A stretch of 64,000 nucleotides of DNA. It comes from Pelargonium cotyledonis (lineage: Eukaryota; Streptophyta; Magnoliopsida; Geraniales; Geraniaceae). A program made the position numbers and the translations under genes. The stretch covers positions 1 to 64,000 of the forward strand of contig JAYMTA010000019.1 in the NCBI GenBank assembly GCA_036897625.1. The letters run 5' to 3'. Every line of letters begins with the position of its first letter. The stretch's first letter is position 1. This document shows positions 25,001 through 37,400 of this stretch, one piece after another. The notes under the pieces are model-generated. The model was given only the letters and a program-made list of their open reading frames with translations, was not told where the DNA came from and did no database searches.

Positions 25001-25435
25001 TGTTGTGAGAAGGTTATCCCTCTTTTACTTTACAAGATTTCGGAGATCTTATAATTATGGATCACTTTTAGATTCCCCCTTAATCTATGCCTATGGGTAA
25101 AGTGATTTAAGACTGCAATTTCTAAAGGATCCTTTGAGGGACCTTGTATACCCTTACAGTCAGATATCCTTGTGTACGCTGGAAGTTCTTGACTTGCAAA
25201 GGAAACTCCAAAAATAAACGAGCCTAGGGTGGGGTTTTAAAACTAACATAGTCTTTTTAGAGAGGGTACCCCTATCGTAGAAAATGGGTTTAAAAAAGGG
25301 GATTTACTTGCAAGTATTAAGTACGTTTAAATGCTTGAGAAAGCGTATCTTATTGTAACTTTCTTTGTAAGGATTCCCTATATTATAATACAAGTCTTTT
25401 TTTTATAGTTTAAGAAGTCCCTTAACCCGTTTGTT
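19041..25435. other. AT-rich spacer
   Basis: No gene is supported. The longest frame (101 codons, 22,675-22,980, minus strand) has no recognisable domain. The spacer contains many GC palindromes, including GGGGCCCC at 19,484-19,491, GGGGATTCCC at 24,496-24,505 and a perfect twelve-base AAAGGATCCTTT at 25,124-25,135. T-arm-like words on the minus strand lie near 22,550-22,570 and 22,986-23,000, too incomplete to be called tRNA genes. Confidence 0.55.
25124..25135. repeat. GC-cluster-like perfect palindrome (12 bp)
   Basis: AAAGGATCCTTT is a perfect twelve-base palindrome. It is the longest exact example noted of the recurring AAGGNNTCCTT-type element. Confidence 0.6.
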
Positions 25436-25765
25436 ATTCTCTATCAGTATCTTAGTCTTTAAGAGCTAGAATACCCTTCTTAGCTAGGACTCTTACTCTC
25501 TTTTAAGCCTTCTATAACTAACTTTCCTACGGGCTATACTCTCTAAGCTGTACTCCTCGTCAGGATACCAGGAATACCCGTAGCTAGAATCTTACTCTGT
25601 ATCTTGATACCTTTGTTATGAGCTATACTCCTCTTATGGGCCTTGGTAGCCTATGTCTGAGTCTTTGTACTACCTGTCTTATAACCTGTACAACTCTTAT
25701 AGGTATTCTTTGTATTACTTGTATTAGGAGCTATAGTATTCCTTAGTATATTTTAGTAGTATAAG
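25436..25765 (-). repeat. Lys/Thr/Asn-rich coding-like repeat patch (family member)
   Basis: On the minus strand one frame gives NTIAPNTSNTKNTYKS, then CTGYKTGSTKTQT, then a TAG, then ATKAHKRS and further on LATGIPGI. APNT(S/T)NT also appears in the patch near 43.35 kb (ITPNTTNT), GYKTG near 1.5 kb, and the ATGI word near 0.95 kb. The sharing of several separate peptide words with different family members is the best argument that these patches descend from one coding sequence. Function is unknown. Confidence 0.5.
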
Positions 25766-26207
25766 TACTCCTCTTATATAGAAAGTACGTAGGAATAGAT
25801 AATAGAGATAATATAATTCTTAGTATTAGTAAGTTCTAGATAGTTTTAGGGTAGTATATAAGCCAGAAGATTTCTAGTTAGAATCCCCTTTAAGCTTTAC
25901 TCGCGAGCTTGGACTTTTAGATAGGCAATCTATTTACAAATCGATTGTAAGGCCCTTATCGTGATGTATTTTTAGAGTCTGGACTTCCTGTATGATTTTT
26001 TCCCGATTTAAGAATTTACCGAGGCTTCTTTTTATATAAAATTTTTATTTGATAAAAGGGTCTCTTGTTAATGATTATTTACACAGCTATCTTGCCTCTT
26101 CAGTCTTTATGTTTAGCTCTTTTAGTTCCCTTTATCCTTCTAGTTCTAGTAATTAGTAAAGGAATCCTCCATTTTTCGAGGAATCCCCTCGTTAGTAACT
26201 TAGTGCA

Positions 26208-26267
26208 ACTTTCGGGTTATTTGCTTTCTGTAGCCCCGTTTTCTTACTACCTGTCTTTGTAGTATTC
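26208..26267 (-). repeat. KKTG(L)QKA-type repeat core
   Basis: The minus strand reads NTTKTGSKKTGLQKANNPK. It aligns with the cores near 43.57 kb (AKTKTGIQKAGNNR), 29.48 kb (KKVGTQKANS) and 32.9 kb (TKTKIASMKAGNKK). The pattern is (K/T)-K-(T/V)-G-x-Q-K-A-(G/N)-N. Confidence 0.5.
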
Positions 26268-28718
26268 ATACTTGGTATCCGCCCTCTTTAAGAGTCCAAA
26301 AATTAGTAAGCCCTTCTATTAATTTTAAGGGACCGGTAAATAAAAAGTTTCAAGAAAGTTAGTAATTTCTAGAGTAGCTTTATGCTGCTTTCAATTCTGA
26401 GAGTTGAGTAATCGTTTTGCTTAAGAGAATAGGGGTTTTACTCGAGCTTCCTGCGAACCTAAGTTTTAAGAAGTAAATTTTTTCAGGGGTTGTTCTTTTT
26501 GTTGAATGCTCTTGCCGTAAAATAGTGTTAATAATTAGTCTAGTCTCAATCGATAAGTAAGTGTTTTGTAGCCTAGAAAAATTTCTAAGTTATTCTTCTA
26601 GAAGTTTATAGACCTAGCACTTTAATTAGTAAAGCTTTAGTGGATCTTTGTAACGAACTTTGTTGGGGAGGCCAAAATAGGAGCAGGATAATAAGACTAA
26701 AGCTAAGGAAACAGGGGAGTACAATGAGTTTAGGGAATTGGAGGCCGCTGTTTGTTAACTACAAAGCTCGGCTTAGAATGTAGAGTTAAGTATTGTCTGT
26801 TCCTTTTTAGTTATATAAGAAATATATCGACTTCCAAAATCCAGTAATCCAAAAAAGAGCTAACCGGTATTTCTTTAAAAACTAGAAATATTTAAGATTT
26901 AAGCCCCCCTTGCCGGGTATCCCTACTTTAAGATTTCTTCTTTGTAAGGGCCTAGCTTTCATAAAAAATCTTTCGATAAGTATAAAATCATTTCTATTGT
27001 TTACCTTACTAAGCTTAGAAATTAAGAATAAAAAAGAAACTCCGGGAGATTTGTTTTGTTAGGATTTTGAGTTATATCCTTTTCCTATGCGAGGGCCCGC
27101 TTTTGCATTCAGTAGACAGAAGTCTGCTAAAAGTTTAAGAATATTACAACCGAAGAATACGCGTATTAAAAAAAGCATCCCAGGTATCCTTCACTAGGCC
27201 CTGTTTTTCTAAATTCTTTTTTATTCTAAGTCGAACAAAAGCCAGAAAAGCGAAGACAATAACATTGTTTCTTGAATTTTAGGTTTAAGTGTCTCTTTCT
27301 TACCGGGAGCTATTAGTAATGACTAAATGTAGGATAACTATATAGGAAGAAGGAGTTCCTAGTATGTATACTTTGACTGGATCTCTCCTCTTCTACTTGT
27401 ATGTTTTATCCTTGTATAGTTTTTGTACAGAAGTGCATAACATAATATGATATATTTATTAAATAACTGTTCTGTCTTCCCCTTTTAGAAAAAATAATAA
27501 TAATATAAATTTATAGTCGAAATCGCGAGTCCATATCAAAAAAGGAAATGTGATTGATCCTGAATTTTTTATACTTTATACAAAATGTGGTATTAAGATT
27601 TGACTTTGTATTGTCTTCATTGATCCAAAGTACGAATAACAACAAGGACCCCTTAGAAATTAATCAAACAGTTAACAACTGCTTTTTATTTATATAAGAT
27701 AATTAAGAGTTCTAATACTAATGCTCTAGTAGTCTAAATTCTTGCTATGTAGTACTCCTAGAAGTTTGTAACTGTTGCTACAGGACTCTATGTCAGTCTT
27801 TTTCATTAGTATGAAGATACGGAATCCTTATAGACTAGGTATGTCAGAAAGCTAGCTATTAGTAGAATCCCCGAAAGCTTTTACATATTTTTATCGCCCG
27901 TGGGTTCAAAAGTTGTTCATCCTAGCATAAGTTACTCAACTAATAGAGTTCATTTATTTACGAATTCAAATAAGTTCACTGACAAAGTTTTTACTGACTA
28001 GTAACATAAAACTTATTAAAACCTCAGCGTAGTCTTTCGCTTTTAATAAGTTTTATGAATGGGTAATTTTGGGCTAGTACTTTTTGGCATAAGTGAGCTG
28101 GGGTTAATTATGATAAAAATGATTAATAGTCTTGCTACTTTCAATTTATTATTACTAAAAACACATAAATATAGTTATATCCGTGTTTCGGACTAAGAAA
28201 TTCCAATAAGGACTCTTTGAAAGAAAGTAGAGTAAAATCCTATTATGTCTATTGAATACAGCACAAAAACTATGTATCCACAAGAGGGTGGGATAGCGCT
28301 CCTCAATGTTGTAATCATCCCATAAACGAGTATAAACGGAGGAGATTTCTTAGTCCTGCTTATCTATTATGGGTACAAGAAAGAAGTACTTTGATAATGT
28401 CACCTTCTTTTTTTAGTCTTTAGTGATGGCAGTAGAAAAAAGATTTTTTCGTATTTTATTATAAGCCTATTAGCTTGCCCTTTATATAGAGAAGTCCTTG
28501 ACAAGGGGAGGGCAAAAGTTAATAAGCACATGAAAACAGGGAAAGGGGTTCTTACTTATTGATGGGTTCGGCCAAGGCCGCAAAAATGAAGAAGTAGTAA
28601 AGCTAGTAGAGGCACTGCAATAATTTTTTAGAGGGATATCCGCAAAAAAGTGTGAATTAGCAATACATAGATAGCTAACTAAAAGTAGGTTTTTGTTTAA
28701 TATGCTGCGCTAATCATA

Positions 28719-28776
28719 AAGCACTTGAACCCCCTACCTTCCATACTTTATATAGTGTGTTCTACCACTTTTAAAA
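28719..28776 (-). pseudogene. tRNA-like relic, identity uncertain
   Basis: The minus strand has a D-arm-like AAGTGGTAGAACAC and, about 30 bases later, a T-arm-like AGGGGGTTCAAGTGC. The anticodon arm between them (around ACTATATAAAGTATGG) gives a possible weak stem. No acceptor stem is seen. It is probably a tRNA pseudogene fragment. Confidence 0.35.
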
Positions 28777-29439
28777 TTCTTAACTGGGAACCTTTGGGAT
28801 CCACTTAAGTACGTGCAATAATTATTAAGGGTGACAGCCCGTAACTTGCACATTCCCTAATAATAGTACCTATATATAAAGTCCTAAAGTGAAGCTGATG
28901 TCTATAATTAAACAAACAAAAAATTAAGCTAGTATACACAAGCCGCCTTATCTTTAATAAACTTTCTCGTCAATAAATTCTTGTTTTTACTTTACCTTAC
29001 TCTTCTTAATACTTTCTTACTCGGTAGAGCACCCTGAAAAGCAACAACGTGTACATGGTTCAAGACGGAGAAGTGGAAGGGAAAGAAGAGTACCCCGACA
29101 TTGTTTATTAGATCCTTTTTCATTTATTAGGGGCTATTAAGTACGGGTTTATATACATACATGCTCTATTTGAGCTTTGTTTATCCTTCGCTTTCTCGAA
29201 GATGCAGTTTCGTATCCCTTTTGTAACCAAAACTGCTTTTAGAAATACTAGAATTGAAAAGGGATTCTCTTTTAATACTTCCTTTTAGGGTTTCACTCAA
29301 TATAAACTGAACCAAAAAGAGCTTGGAAAGACTTTTAAATCATTTCATAATCTTTAGTTATTATCGTTACTCCTGGGTAACTTTTAATTATTGACATAAT
29401 TGCGGAATTTGCTAAACATTTCATGTATAGTATACAGAC

Positions 29440-29506
29440 AAATCTCTAACTCTCTAACGCTATTTGCTTTCTGTGTCCCTACTTTCTTATGCATACTATA
29501 CCCACA
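29440..29506 (-). repeat. KKVG(T)QKA-type repeat core
   Basis: The minus strand reads SMHKKVGTQKANSVREL. The word KK(V/T)G(T/L)QKAN is shared with the core at 26.2 kb, and the plus-strand text TTTGCTTTCTGTGTCCC parallels TTGCTTTCTGTAGCCCC there. Confidence 0.45.
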
Positions 29507-32500
29507 AAACAGGAAACACCAAGACACTTAATTAGCCAAGATTGAGTACTAAATTTGAGAATACCCTTATCCTTATAGAGTCAAGAAGTGTATCAACAAA
29601 TTACTAATCCGTTAGGTACTTCCTAATGAGTTCTCCGCTTAAGAGAAAATCTTTCCTCTCAGTGTATAATAAGGGAGGATTGCTTGACTAAAACTAAGAA
29701 AGATCTAAACCTTCTTTTCCTAAATAAGAGAATAGGGAATTCCTCTCTACGTAAAGTGTATCCTTACTTAAACGTTTAATCAAGCTTCACAAACTGTTGG
29801 AATGGAATTCAAAATTCTAAGGCTAGCTCTTAACTTTGATAGGTCTAGATCCTTTCTATCCCGAACTCTTGAGCCGCCCGCAAGCATACTCAAGAATCTA
29901 CCTTCCTTTTTTTGTTTGAATCTCTAGTATATTAATAGTAGGAGTCTAACCCAGGGTCTCTGTACTAACTAATTTATGAAACAGCTCCTTTCTTTTTCTT
30001 GGAGTGAGGCAATTTTCTAGATATAGATGGAGCCCCTATAGAATAACTGTGAGCCCTGAGGTTGGTAACTTCACAGAAAAAAATTCTAGTCGAAGGAAAA
30101 CCCTTTGCTCTTTAGTTCCTTTACAAGATTTGTCATAATTGAGAGTAGGCCAGTTAGAGTAGAAGTTAAACACTTCCAAGGCGCACGATTCCAACAAGCA
30201 AAGCAGTTTATATAATCTATCTATTTAAAGTAAGATTTTTGGGGAGAGGAGAATGCATAAGTGAATTCTAGTAGTTTTTTAAAACAGGATCTCCTAATTC
30301 ACTTAAAGAGCTATACCTTTTTTTTAAGTAATTAAAAGTAAAATTAAGAGTAAGGGTATTGTTATAACTGGGATCCACGAGTTCCGACGTTTGTAAGAGA
30401 GCTCTAAGGCTTTCGTGTACTTATATAGGCACTATGCTAGACAAAAACCTGTGAATTTAACTCATCATAATATATAAAGCATAACTAGGATAGTAAGTAA
30501 AAAATGCATGATTAATAGCCTTCTTATGTCGAAAACTTGAAAAGAAGGAAGTCCTTTCGAGCTATAAGAGGGGCACTAACCTAGTGATTTACATAATACT
30601 AGAATTTATTAAATGACAATTTTCCTGGGTTCTTTAAGACAGCGCTCTGAATAGTGATTTTTCCGGGTGTTAAACCCAATTAGAGTCGGGCTTCTCGGCT
30701 TCACCTTAGCAGAATTAAGTACCCAAGCCATCTCAAAACGATTCATTTGTAGCACTTTAGATACCCATCACAGGTAGGAAACACAGAAGTATGAGCCGTG
30801 TTAGGAGTACATTACAAAAAGAGTTTTATTTTATTTGAATAAGAAATCTGGGAGTTGCTTAAATATAGGGCAAACTAGGGCTCTTTGCATAACACCTAAA
30901 TCACAGAGCAATAAAGTAGCAAATTCTAACTCATAGTTGGATAACTCATATATCTTAATTTTAAAAACGAAAGCCATCTTTTATTTATTTATACACTCAT
31001 TTCAGTTTGAGAGTTTGAACCCTCGTTATCAAGATCACGAGATTCCTTATAAGTTAAATAAATCGAATTCTTCTAAAAAAGGGCAGTTCCCTATTATTTG
31101 GATTTACTGGTGCTATGTCTTAACTTACTTAAAATGTTTCCGAAAAAAAAATAGAAATTTAGTTTTCATTGTAAGAAGGTTTTTTGGCAATTTAGGGATT
31201 CCTATTGAGCAGGTTTTTGGTTTATAATGAGTTACGCGCTTAGAAGTTTAAAACTTTCTTCAAGAATTCTCCTCAAAGTATCTTGTTATTTACAACTTCC
31301 CCAGACATACCTCTAAGGGCATTTTTTGGCTAGTTAATCGTCAAAATTTTTACATCTAGTTTCTTGCTTACAAAGTTTGTGAATTAATAAGAAAGAGCAC
31401 AAATTAAAGACCCAGAGGTTTTAACCTAATAAAAAATTCCTTTACTCCGTGTCTATGCCTTGTCCGCTCCGCCTTCTTACACAGGGTACGAGGAAAGACT
31501 CCGCATAGTGTAAACAATTACTAAAGGAGCTTGGATATATGATACAACCTAAATTAAGAGCTCTGGTAAAAAAAGGTATAACTTTTACTAGAATTACATT
31601 GCACAAGAGTCACACCTTTTCCTAGTTAAGATACAACGTAAATCCTTAAAAACAAAAACTAATACGGGAACTCTATTTAATTTATACGGAGGATCTCCCA
31701 TTTTTGGAAGCTTCCTACTTTAGTACAAAGTTTCCCGGTAAGAGTAAGGGAAATTCCGATATCTAATAAGAAAAAACTTAAGTGAAAACAGGTAGAATAC
31801 GAACTCTCTTTTATTATTTTTGGGATTCAAGTCTTACTAAATTATAAGAGTTTAGTTGACTTTGACACTCTATTTGACTTCAGTCTATAAGAAACTTTTG
31901 CCTTGTAAAAGGAATTTTAGCCTGTCCTTGTTTATAACTTTGAATCTCTATATTCGAAATGAAGGAAAACTCCTTAGCTTAGAAGCGCCTTAATTCTATA
32001 TAACTTACTCTACTCTCTTGTCTTTGTCGTAAACCTATTACCTTTATAACACCTCTGGCTATCTAAAATCCGATTTATCACAATACCTTTATCTGGTTAA
32101 CCCAATTTCATATCTCTATCTCAAAACGAGGAATATCTACGACTTAATGACCGGAATTACTACTAAGCTCTCCTTTCCTCTGCACCTTCCTTTAAAAGTT
32201 TTTTCTAAAACCTGTACCTGGTTCTAACCCTCATTATTTGAAACTTTTCTTACTTGTATGAGCCCCTTATATCCCTTATTCTAAATTCTTTTTTAGGTCA
32301 GGGATCCATGAAGAAAGGTCTGTATATTTGAAGCATAGCATCTCCTTTTCTTTTTATTGTATACGTTTGTAAGTTACCGGATTTATTAAAGGTTGCCTAA
32401 AGAGAATCTTTCATGAGGAGGCATCTTTACTATATTACAAGGATCTTCTTACTCGAGCCTAGGAATGAGTACTCTTTTTACTTATTTACTAAACCTATGA

Positions 32501-32699
32501 AACCCTATTTACCTTTTTCCAGTTCAGTGACTCGAACCTATAAAATGTATACCAAGATTTCTCTGCTATACCACGAATCTGTTATTATATTGTTTTTGTT
32601 CCAGATTCTTCTAGAGCTTCCTGGAAAGGGTCTCCGGGAGTTTTGCGTGCAGAATATGTCTTAATTCCTCCTTCTTTTTACTGGATATGAGGTATCTAT

Positions 32700-32920
32700 G
32701 TACTATCTGTAATACTTCCTACAATTCCCTCCCTTCGCTCTGCTACAGTCAGGTACGCCAACTAAAATATATACTTAGAAGGCTTACTCTTCTCTGTAGT
32801 AATAACAAGTAAGACAAGAGTAATATCCCTTAAAAGTATAGGTATTGTAGCTCCTAAGAGGAGTATAGTACAAACAAAGACTAAGATAGCAAGTATGAAA
32901 GCAGGTAATAAGAAGTTGGT
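32700..32920 (+). repeat. Lys/Thr-rich coding-like repeat patch (family member)
   Basis: On the plus strand one frame reads TSKTRVISLKSIGIVAPK, then RSIVQTKTKIASMKAGNKK. The final 14 residues align with AKTKTGIQKAGNNR encoded on the minus strand near 43.57 kb. At the DNA level the two share AAGACTAAGA and GAAAGCAGGTAA at the same spacing. This is the clearest pairwise match inside the family and shows that copies lie in both orientations. Confidence 0.5.
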
Positions 32921-33053
32921 TAATTATAGCTCTGAACGAAGAGAAGAGGAATGTTTGAAGGAACTAAAAAGGAGTGTGAGAGCTTTGAAATGACTTAAAT
33001 AGAAATAGATTTAGATATTCTTGCTCAAATGTCGTAAAGTAAGCAGTTATTTT

Positions 33054-33126
33054 CGTGGAGTATTTGAAGTGGTAGAGTATTGGCAGATTAACCGAACGCG
33101 CGTGGGTTAAAATCGTACTTGGGGAG
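33054..33126 (+). pseudogene. trnN: decayed trnN-GUU (plastid-derived type)
   Basis: AAGTGGTAGAGTATTGGC, then ATTAACCGA, then CGTGGGTTAAAATCGTACTT and GGGGAG follow plastid-type trnN-GUU from D-arm to the 3' acceptor strand at almost normal spacing. Flowering-plant mitochondria usually carry this plastid-derived trnN. Here the anticodon loop reads AGATTAA, not the normal TGTTAAC, the T-loop TTCGAAT has become TTAAAAT, and the 5' acceptor strand (GTGGAG) cannot pair with TTGGGGA. It is a pseudogene. Together with the trnW relic it is the strongest organelle signal in the window. Confidence 0.72.
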
Positions 33127-34373
33127 ATTAAAACAAGAGAGACTTTTGAATTCAGAACTATCTCGTGCAAAATCTTAGGAATAAAGTCTAAAATACTAAA
33201 CTAGAGTTCTTCCTTGACCCCACAAAAAGAATATTGTAAAAAAAGTTTCAATATCTATTAAGGTGGGTTCTTTACTTATGTCTTCTCCGATTATAGAGAT
33301 CATGCTTTTAGGCCTAATATAAGAAGAACTTTAACTGTAAGCTCTATCTATGGTCTATGTATGGAATTCACGGATAAAATATAAATGAACTTCACCCTGT
33401 TATGTAGAAAAGTAAACCGTTCTTGTACTGAACAATTCTAAAAAGGAACTCTTGAGATAAAGATAAATTTTGTTTCTAATACTAATAGGGAGTGTCTTAT
33501 ATCTTGCATATCTCTAAATAGTTAGAGCTTCCAGCATAGTTATATGGTTTATACTAAAGTTTACTGACAATTTACCAGCTTTTTCTTTTAGGAGCTCCCT
33601 TTCAAAGTAAGCAAGACAACCCTTTGCTGTTGGGCGAAAGTTGACCCGCTTATTACTTTAGGATTTAACACCGTTCAGTTCAATAGAAGTCTAGCCGAGA
33701 GGTCAGTCACAGGTTCAAACCTCATTCGTTATTTATAAATATACTATGATGAGAGTTCCGGTTTGTGTTGTTCACTTGTAAATAACTCGGGTGCCATAAG
33801 GGTCTATTTGATTTTACATAAATAAGATATCGTAACGAGCGGAATGTGCTAATGGATATGCAATGCCGGGTATCCCGACCTATAATATAAAATGGGGGGT
33901 TGTCAGATTCCATACTAAAATTTTTAGTATCTTATATTATATAACTACCTCTATCTTTACATGCGATATTTTTTGTGTTTAGTGATCTAATCTGTAAAAA
34001 AAATTAGATACAAAAAGGGTATCCCCTTTAAAAGTGTGGTAACTTATCCTTTTTTTCTAGGACTTTCTGTAATAATTACAAAAATGAACACCCTTAATTA
34101 TCTCTCTTCCCCTACCGTATTCCAATAGATTTTATTCAAGTCAATTAAATCATTTTAAGGAAAGTAGTTACACTTGAGTAAGACAGCCTTCTGAGGTATA
34201 TTTCATATATAATGAATAAGCACTCCTAAAGCTCATAATTGGAGGTTTATCTCCTTTCATAAAGGAGCCTACCTCTAATACAATTAAAACAGGAGATTTT
34301 CACTCCTTAACAAATGTAGAAAATTCCCTGGCCTAGGCTATCCGGGGGAAAGTAATTTATCTTAATCAGCTAT

Positions 34374-34432
34374 CAAGAAATGGGATCGAACCTATGTTCT
34401 CTTAAGGGTTTTTGCTCGGCAATATACCAGAT
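34374..34432 (-). pseudogene. tRNA-like relic, identity uncertain
   Basis: The minus strand has AATCTGGTATATTGCC (possible D-arm) and ACATAGGTTCGATCCCAT (T-arm with a canonical GGTTCGATCC). The region between could hold an anticodon arm but no stem is convincing. Similarity to trnP (CATAGGTTCGAATCC) is limited to the T-arm. Confidence 0.3.
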
Positions 34433-37400
34433 TTTGTAAGTCTTAGCTCGAGTAGTTAACTGTAAAAGATTCCTTACTTCTTCAAGAAAATATGTCTCTT
34501 CATTTGTTTTAGAGAATAGAGCAGTTTTCTTTAATACTTTACGTTAAAGTGAAAGGAGTTTTTTTAGGTCTAAGGAAAGGCATGGGATATCCTGCGTGTG
34601 CCTTTGTAATTGGGTACTGGTCTAAAGTATGTATTTAGTGACTCTCCTAGATGTATTTGAGTAATAATCGTTATAAATTTGGTAATATAAGTCTCTCAAA
34701 AATTTATAAAAAGAAGCACCCAGTCCTGTAATTCCAGGGGATATAATACATGGAGTCAATTTTTGAACAAAAGGATAAGAAAATTCAGGACCTCTGAATA
34801 CTAATAAAAAAACTCTTTATTTAAGAACTTCATACCCGCGATTGTGGGAAATTTTAAGTCAGTTGTTCGATAAGTTGTTACTTATTTTTAGTCTCCTCTG
34901 TTTCCTCTATCTAAATAAGTAGTATTGCAAAAAGCTTGACGTTAAGTCTTTACAACACAAGATACTTTACTTCTACTTTTAGACTTATTTAGTCAACACC
35001 CTACGCAGTCTTTAGACGGGGGGCTGCCCAATTTTGGAAACTTATTTCTTAGTTATTGGTAAGGGATCCCCTCATATTTTGTATTAAAGAAACTTTTATT
35101 TTATCTCAGTAGGGGTAACCCATGTTTTGAGAAATACACTTATCCTATAAAACAAACTAAAAAGGAAGGGAATTCGTGTGAGACTAATAATTTAAAATAT
35201 CTAGGATGAATTATCTTAATGTGGAAGCATTACTTCTTAACGAGTAAGCACTGGGACTTAGGATTTGTTTAAAATTACCCTAGTTGTCGGTACAAAAAGT
35301 AGAATATCCAAGATCGAGAGTATTCTAAAAGAAGTCTAGATTGCTTAAAAAGAGGTACTGTCGGATAATGCGTATTTTTTTACAAACAAGGTATATGGAG
35401 TCTTGCGCACTTGGGTCTAAAAGGAGAAGTCTACATCCAATAATTTGCCGAGCTGCCTGGTAAATGTATTACACAGTAAAATCTCAATAGGGCGGAAACT
35501 CCTTGGTTTGATAGAAACAAGTTTAATATCTATGTATATGTAATGGATCTAAGGGACCCGCCTTAGAAAAAGTAAAGCCTGTAAAACTTTGGCACAAATA
35601 AGATTAAGTTTTAAGTATAAACTAAACTATAATATATTACCCTTTAAATTAAGTATAATATATAAGACCCTCAACAATTTGTAGTATAAGGGTTAAGGAG
35701 CAACTACTTTCGATATCTTCAAATCCTTTTCTATTTACGGAGCAAAAACCTAAGGTATAAGTCTTTTTGCGGAAATCCTCCTTTCAGAGGGCCGTGCTTA
35801 CTGCTTAAGAGTAGATACTATTTAAAAGACTATATATGAATAGGAAGTCTTAAGTATCTGCTCTAGTGGGTTAATGTTAGGGCCTGAGTTGCTGCTATAT
35901 GGATGAGTTACCTTCTCATTTTTAGGCTCTTTTCAAGGCTTTTTTGAATAAGGTTTTTTGATCTGATTAGTTTATGCAACTTCAAATTAAAAACTAGAGT
36001 ACCAGTAAGAACTACTTTTGAGTGCTTCATCTTCTTTAGAATTCTTTGATGTAGTAGCGATGGTGAATAAGAGGAGTATTCTAGGACATAATAATCCTAG
36101 ACTTAAAAGCGCCCTCTTCTTTGCTTAACTAAAACGAGTCCGGTTACTATTTTATTGAATGAATAGTGGTAATAATTCAATCTCTATACAAATTTTTTAG
36201 TTCTATAGTTATGGTTTTTGGAAATCTTTTATTTAGAAAGAAAGCTACAGAGCATCATATAAAATGTGTCTGATTATATTCAATATAAGACTTTGGCGAA
36301 TTTTTAATGTACTTTAATCAAGCAGTCACTCTTGATTTATAACAAATTATCAGAAGAAGGTACAATTCTAATGAAAAGGGCCCGCTATACAATTCGAATC
36401 GAAAAAAGCAGGATATGCTTAGAGAAGTTGCATTACAGTAATGTATTCAAGATCAGTCAGGAGTTATTGCTTCTAGAATTACCAACAAGTTTCTTGTAAA
36501 GAGGAGTCAATCGAGGGATTTTTAAGGCCTTAAAAAGATAATAATGTATCCTTTATATTACATATAATACTAACGAATAAAAGTATACTGTTTGAAAGTC
36601 AAAACTAAGAAACTCTTTATACAACAAGTAAATTCGCGGTTCTGTCGTGGGTTCAAGTCTTCAAATCTTACAAAGCATAAGAGGTAGGTCGTAATTTAGT
36701 TAAGTTTTCAAGATAAGAATATAACATAAGAAATTTTTATGTTAGCAGTATAAGCAGTCTCGGCTTATTAAAGGCAAGGGTTTAAAAAGCTCCTAATAAA
36801 GAGCGCTATCTATTATGTTTATGCCTAATCAACCCTACTGTTGAGATCTAGGTAAAGACACTCGCAATGACTTATCTTTACTTTAATTCTCGTTTTAGTT
36901 GGATATAGCGTGAGAACTCGCGGATAATCCCTAAAATACACATAATATAGCATGGGTATCCGTATTTTTTTTCCAAACCCTATTATAATTAGGGCGAAAT
37001 ATAACAATGAAAAAAGACGAATCTTAGTTCCAAATAGGATGTTAGGCAAAACAAGGGGTTATAAGAGTAGTGTTACTCTCAGTGAGTAAGCTAGAGATAG
37101 CATAGGACTTAAAAATGCAAGAAAAGAAGAACCGCTATTATAAAGGGCCCAGCACTAATACCCAGTGTAACTGTTAGTCCTAAAAAAACATTAGTAATAA
37201 AGCGAAAAACTTCAGTAAATTCGTACATGATGGGGTTTTATAATAGATTCTTTGGAATCTAGGATTATAACAAACACAGATAAGGAGACTTTTAGGTCTG
37301 AGTGAGCGGACTCGGTAGGCATTCCCTGGAAAAACTATTGCTTAGTCTTGTTCAAATGAGGAGTCTTTTACAAAAGGAGTACTTTATATACTTTATTGTT

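Larger units (their letters stand above)
25870..33053. other. AT-rich spacer
   Basis: No gene is supported. Open frames at 26,065-26,262, 30,937-31,227 and 32,413-32,664 lack domains; the first is largely antisense to a repeat patch. Short members of the Lys/Thr family lie at 26.2, 29.5 and 32.8 kb. T-arm-like words occur near 27,900 and 31,010 without the rest of a tRNA. Confidence 0.55.

Noticed and set aside
26065-26262. 65-codon hydrophobic frame
   Set aside because: It is largely the antisense shadow of a Lys/Thr-family patch and has no known relative.
30785-30800. GAGCCGTGTT as a group II intron domain V start
   Set aside because: The rest of the domain V hairpin and the conserved bulge are absent.
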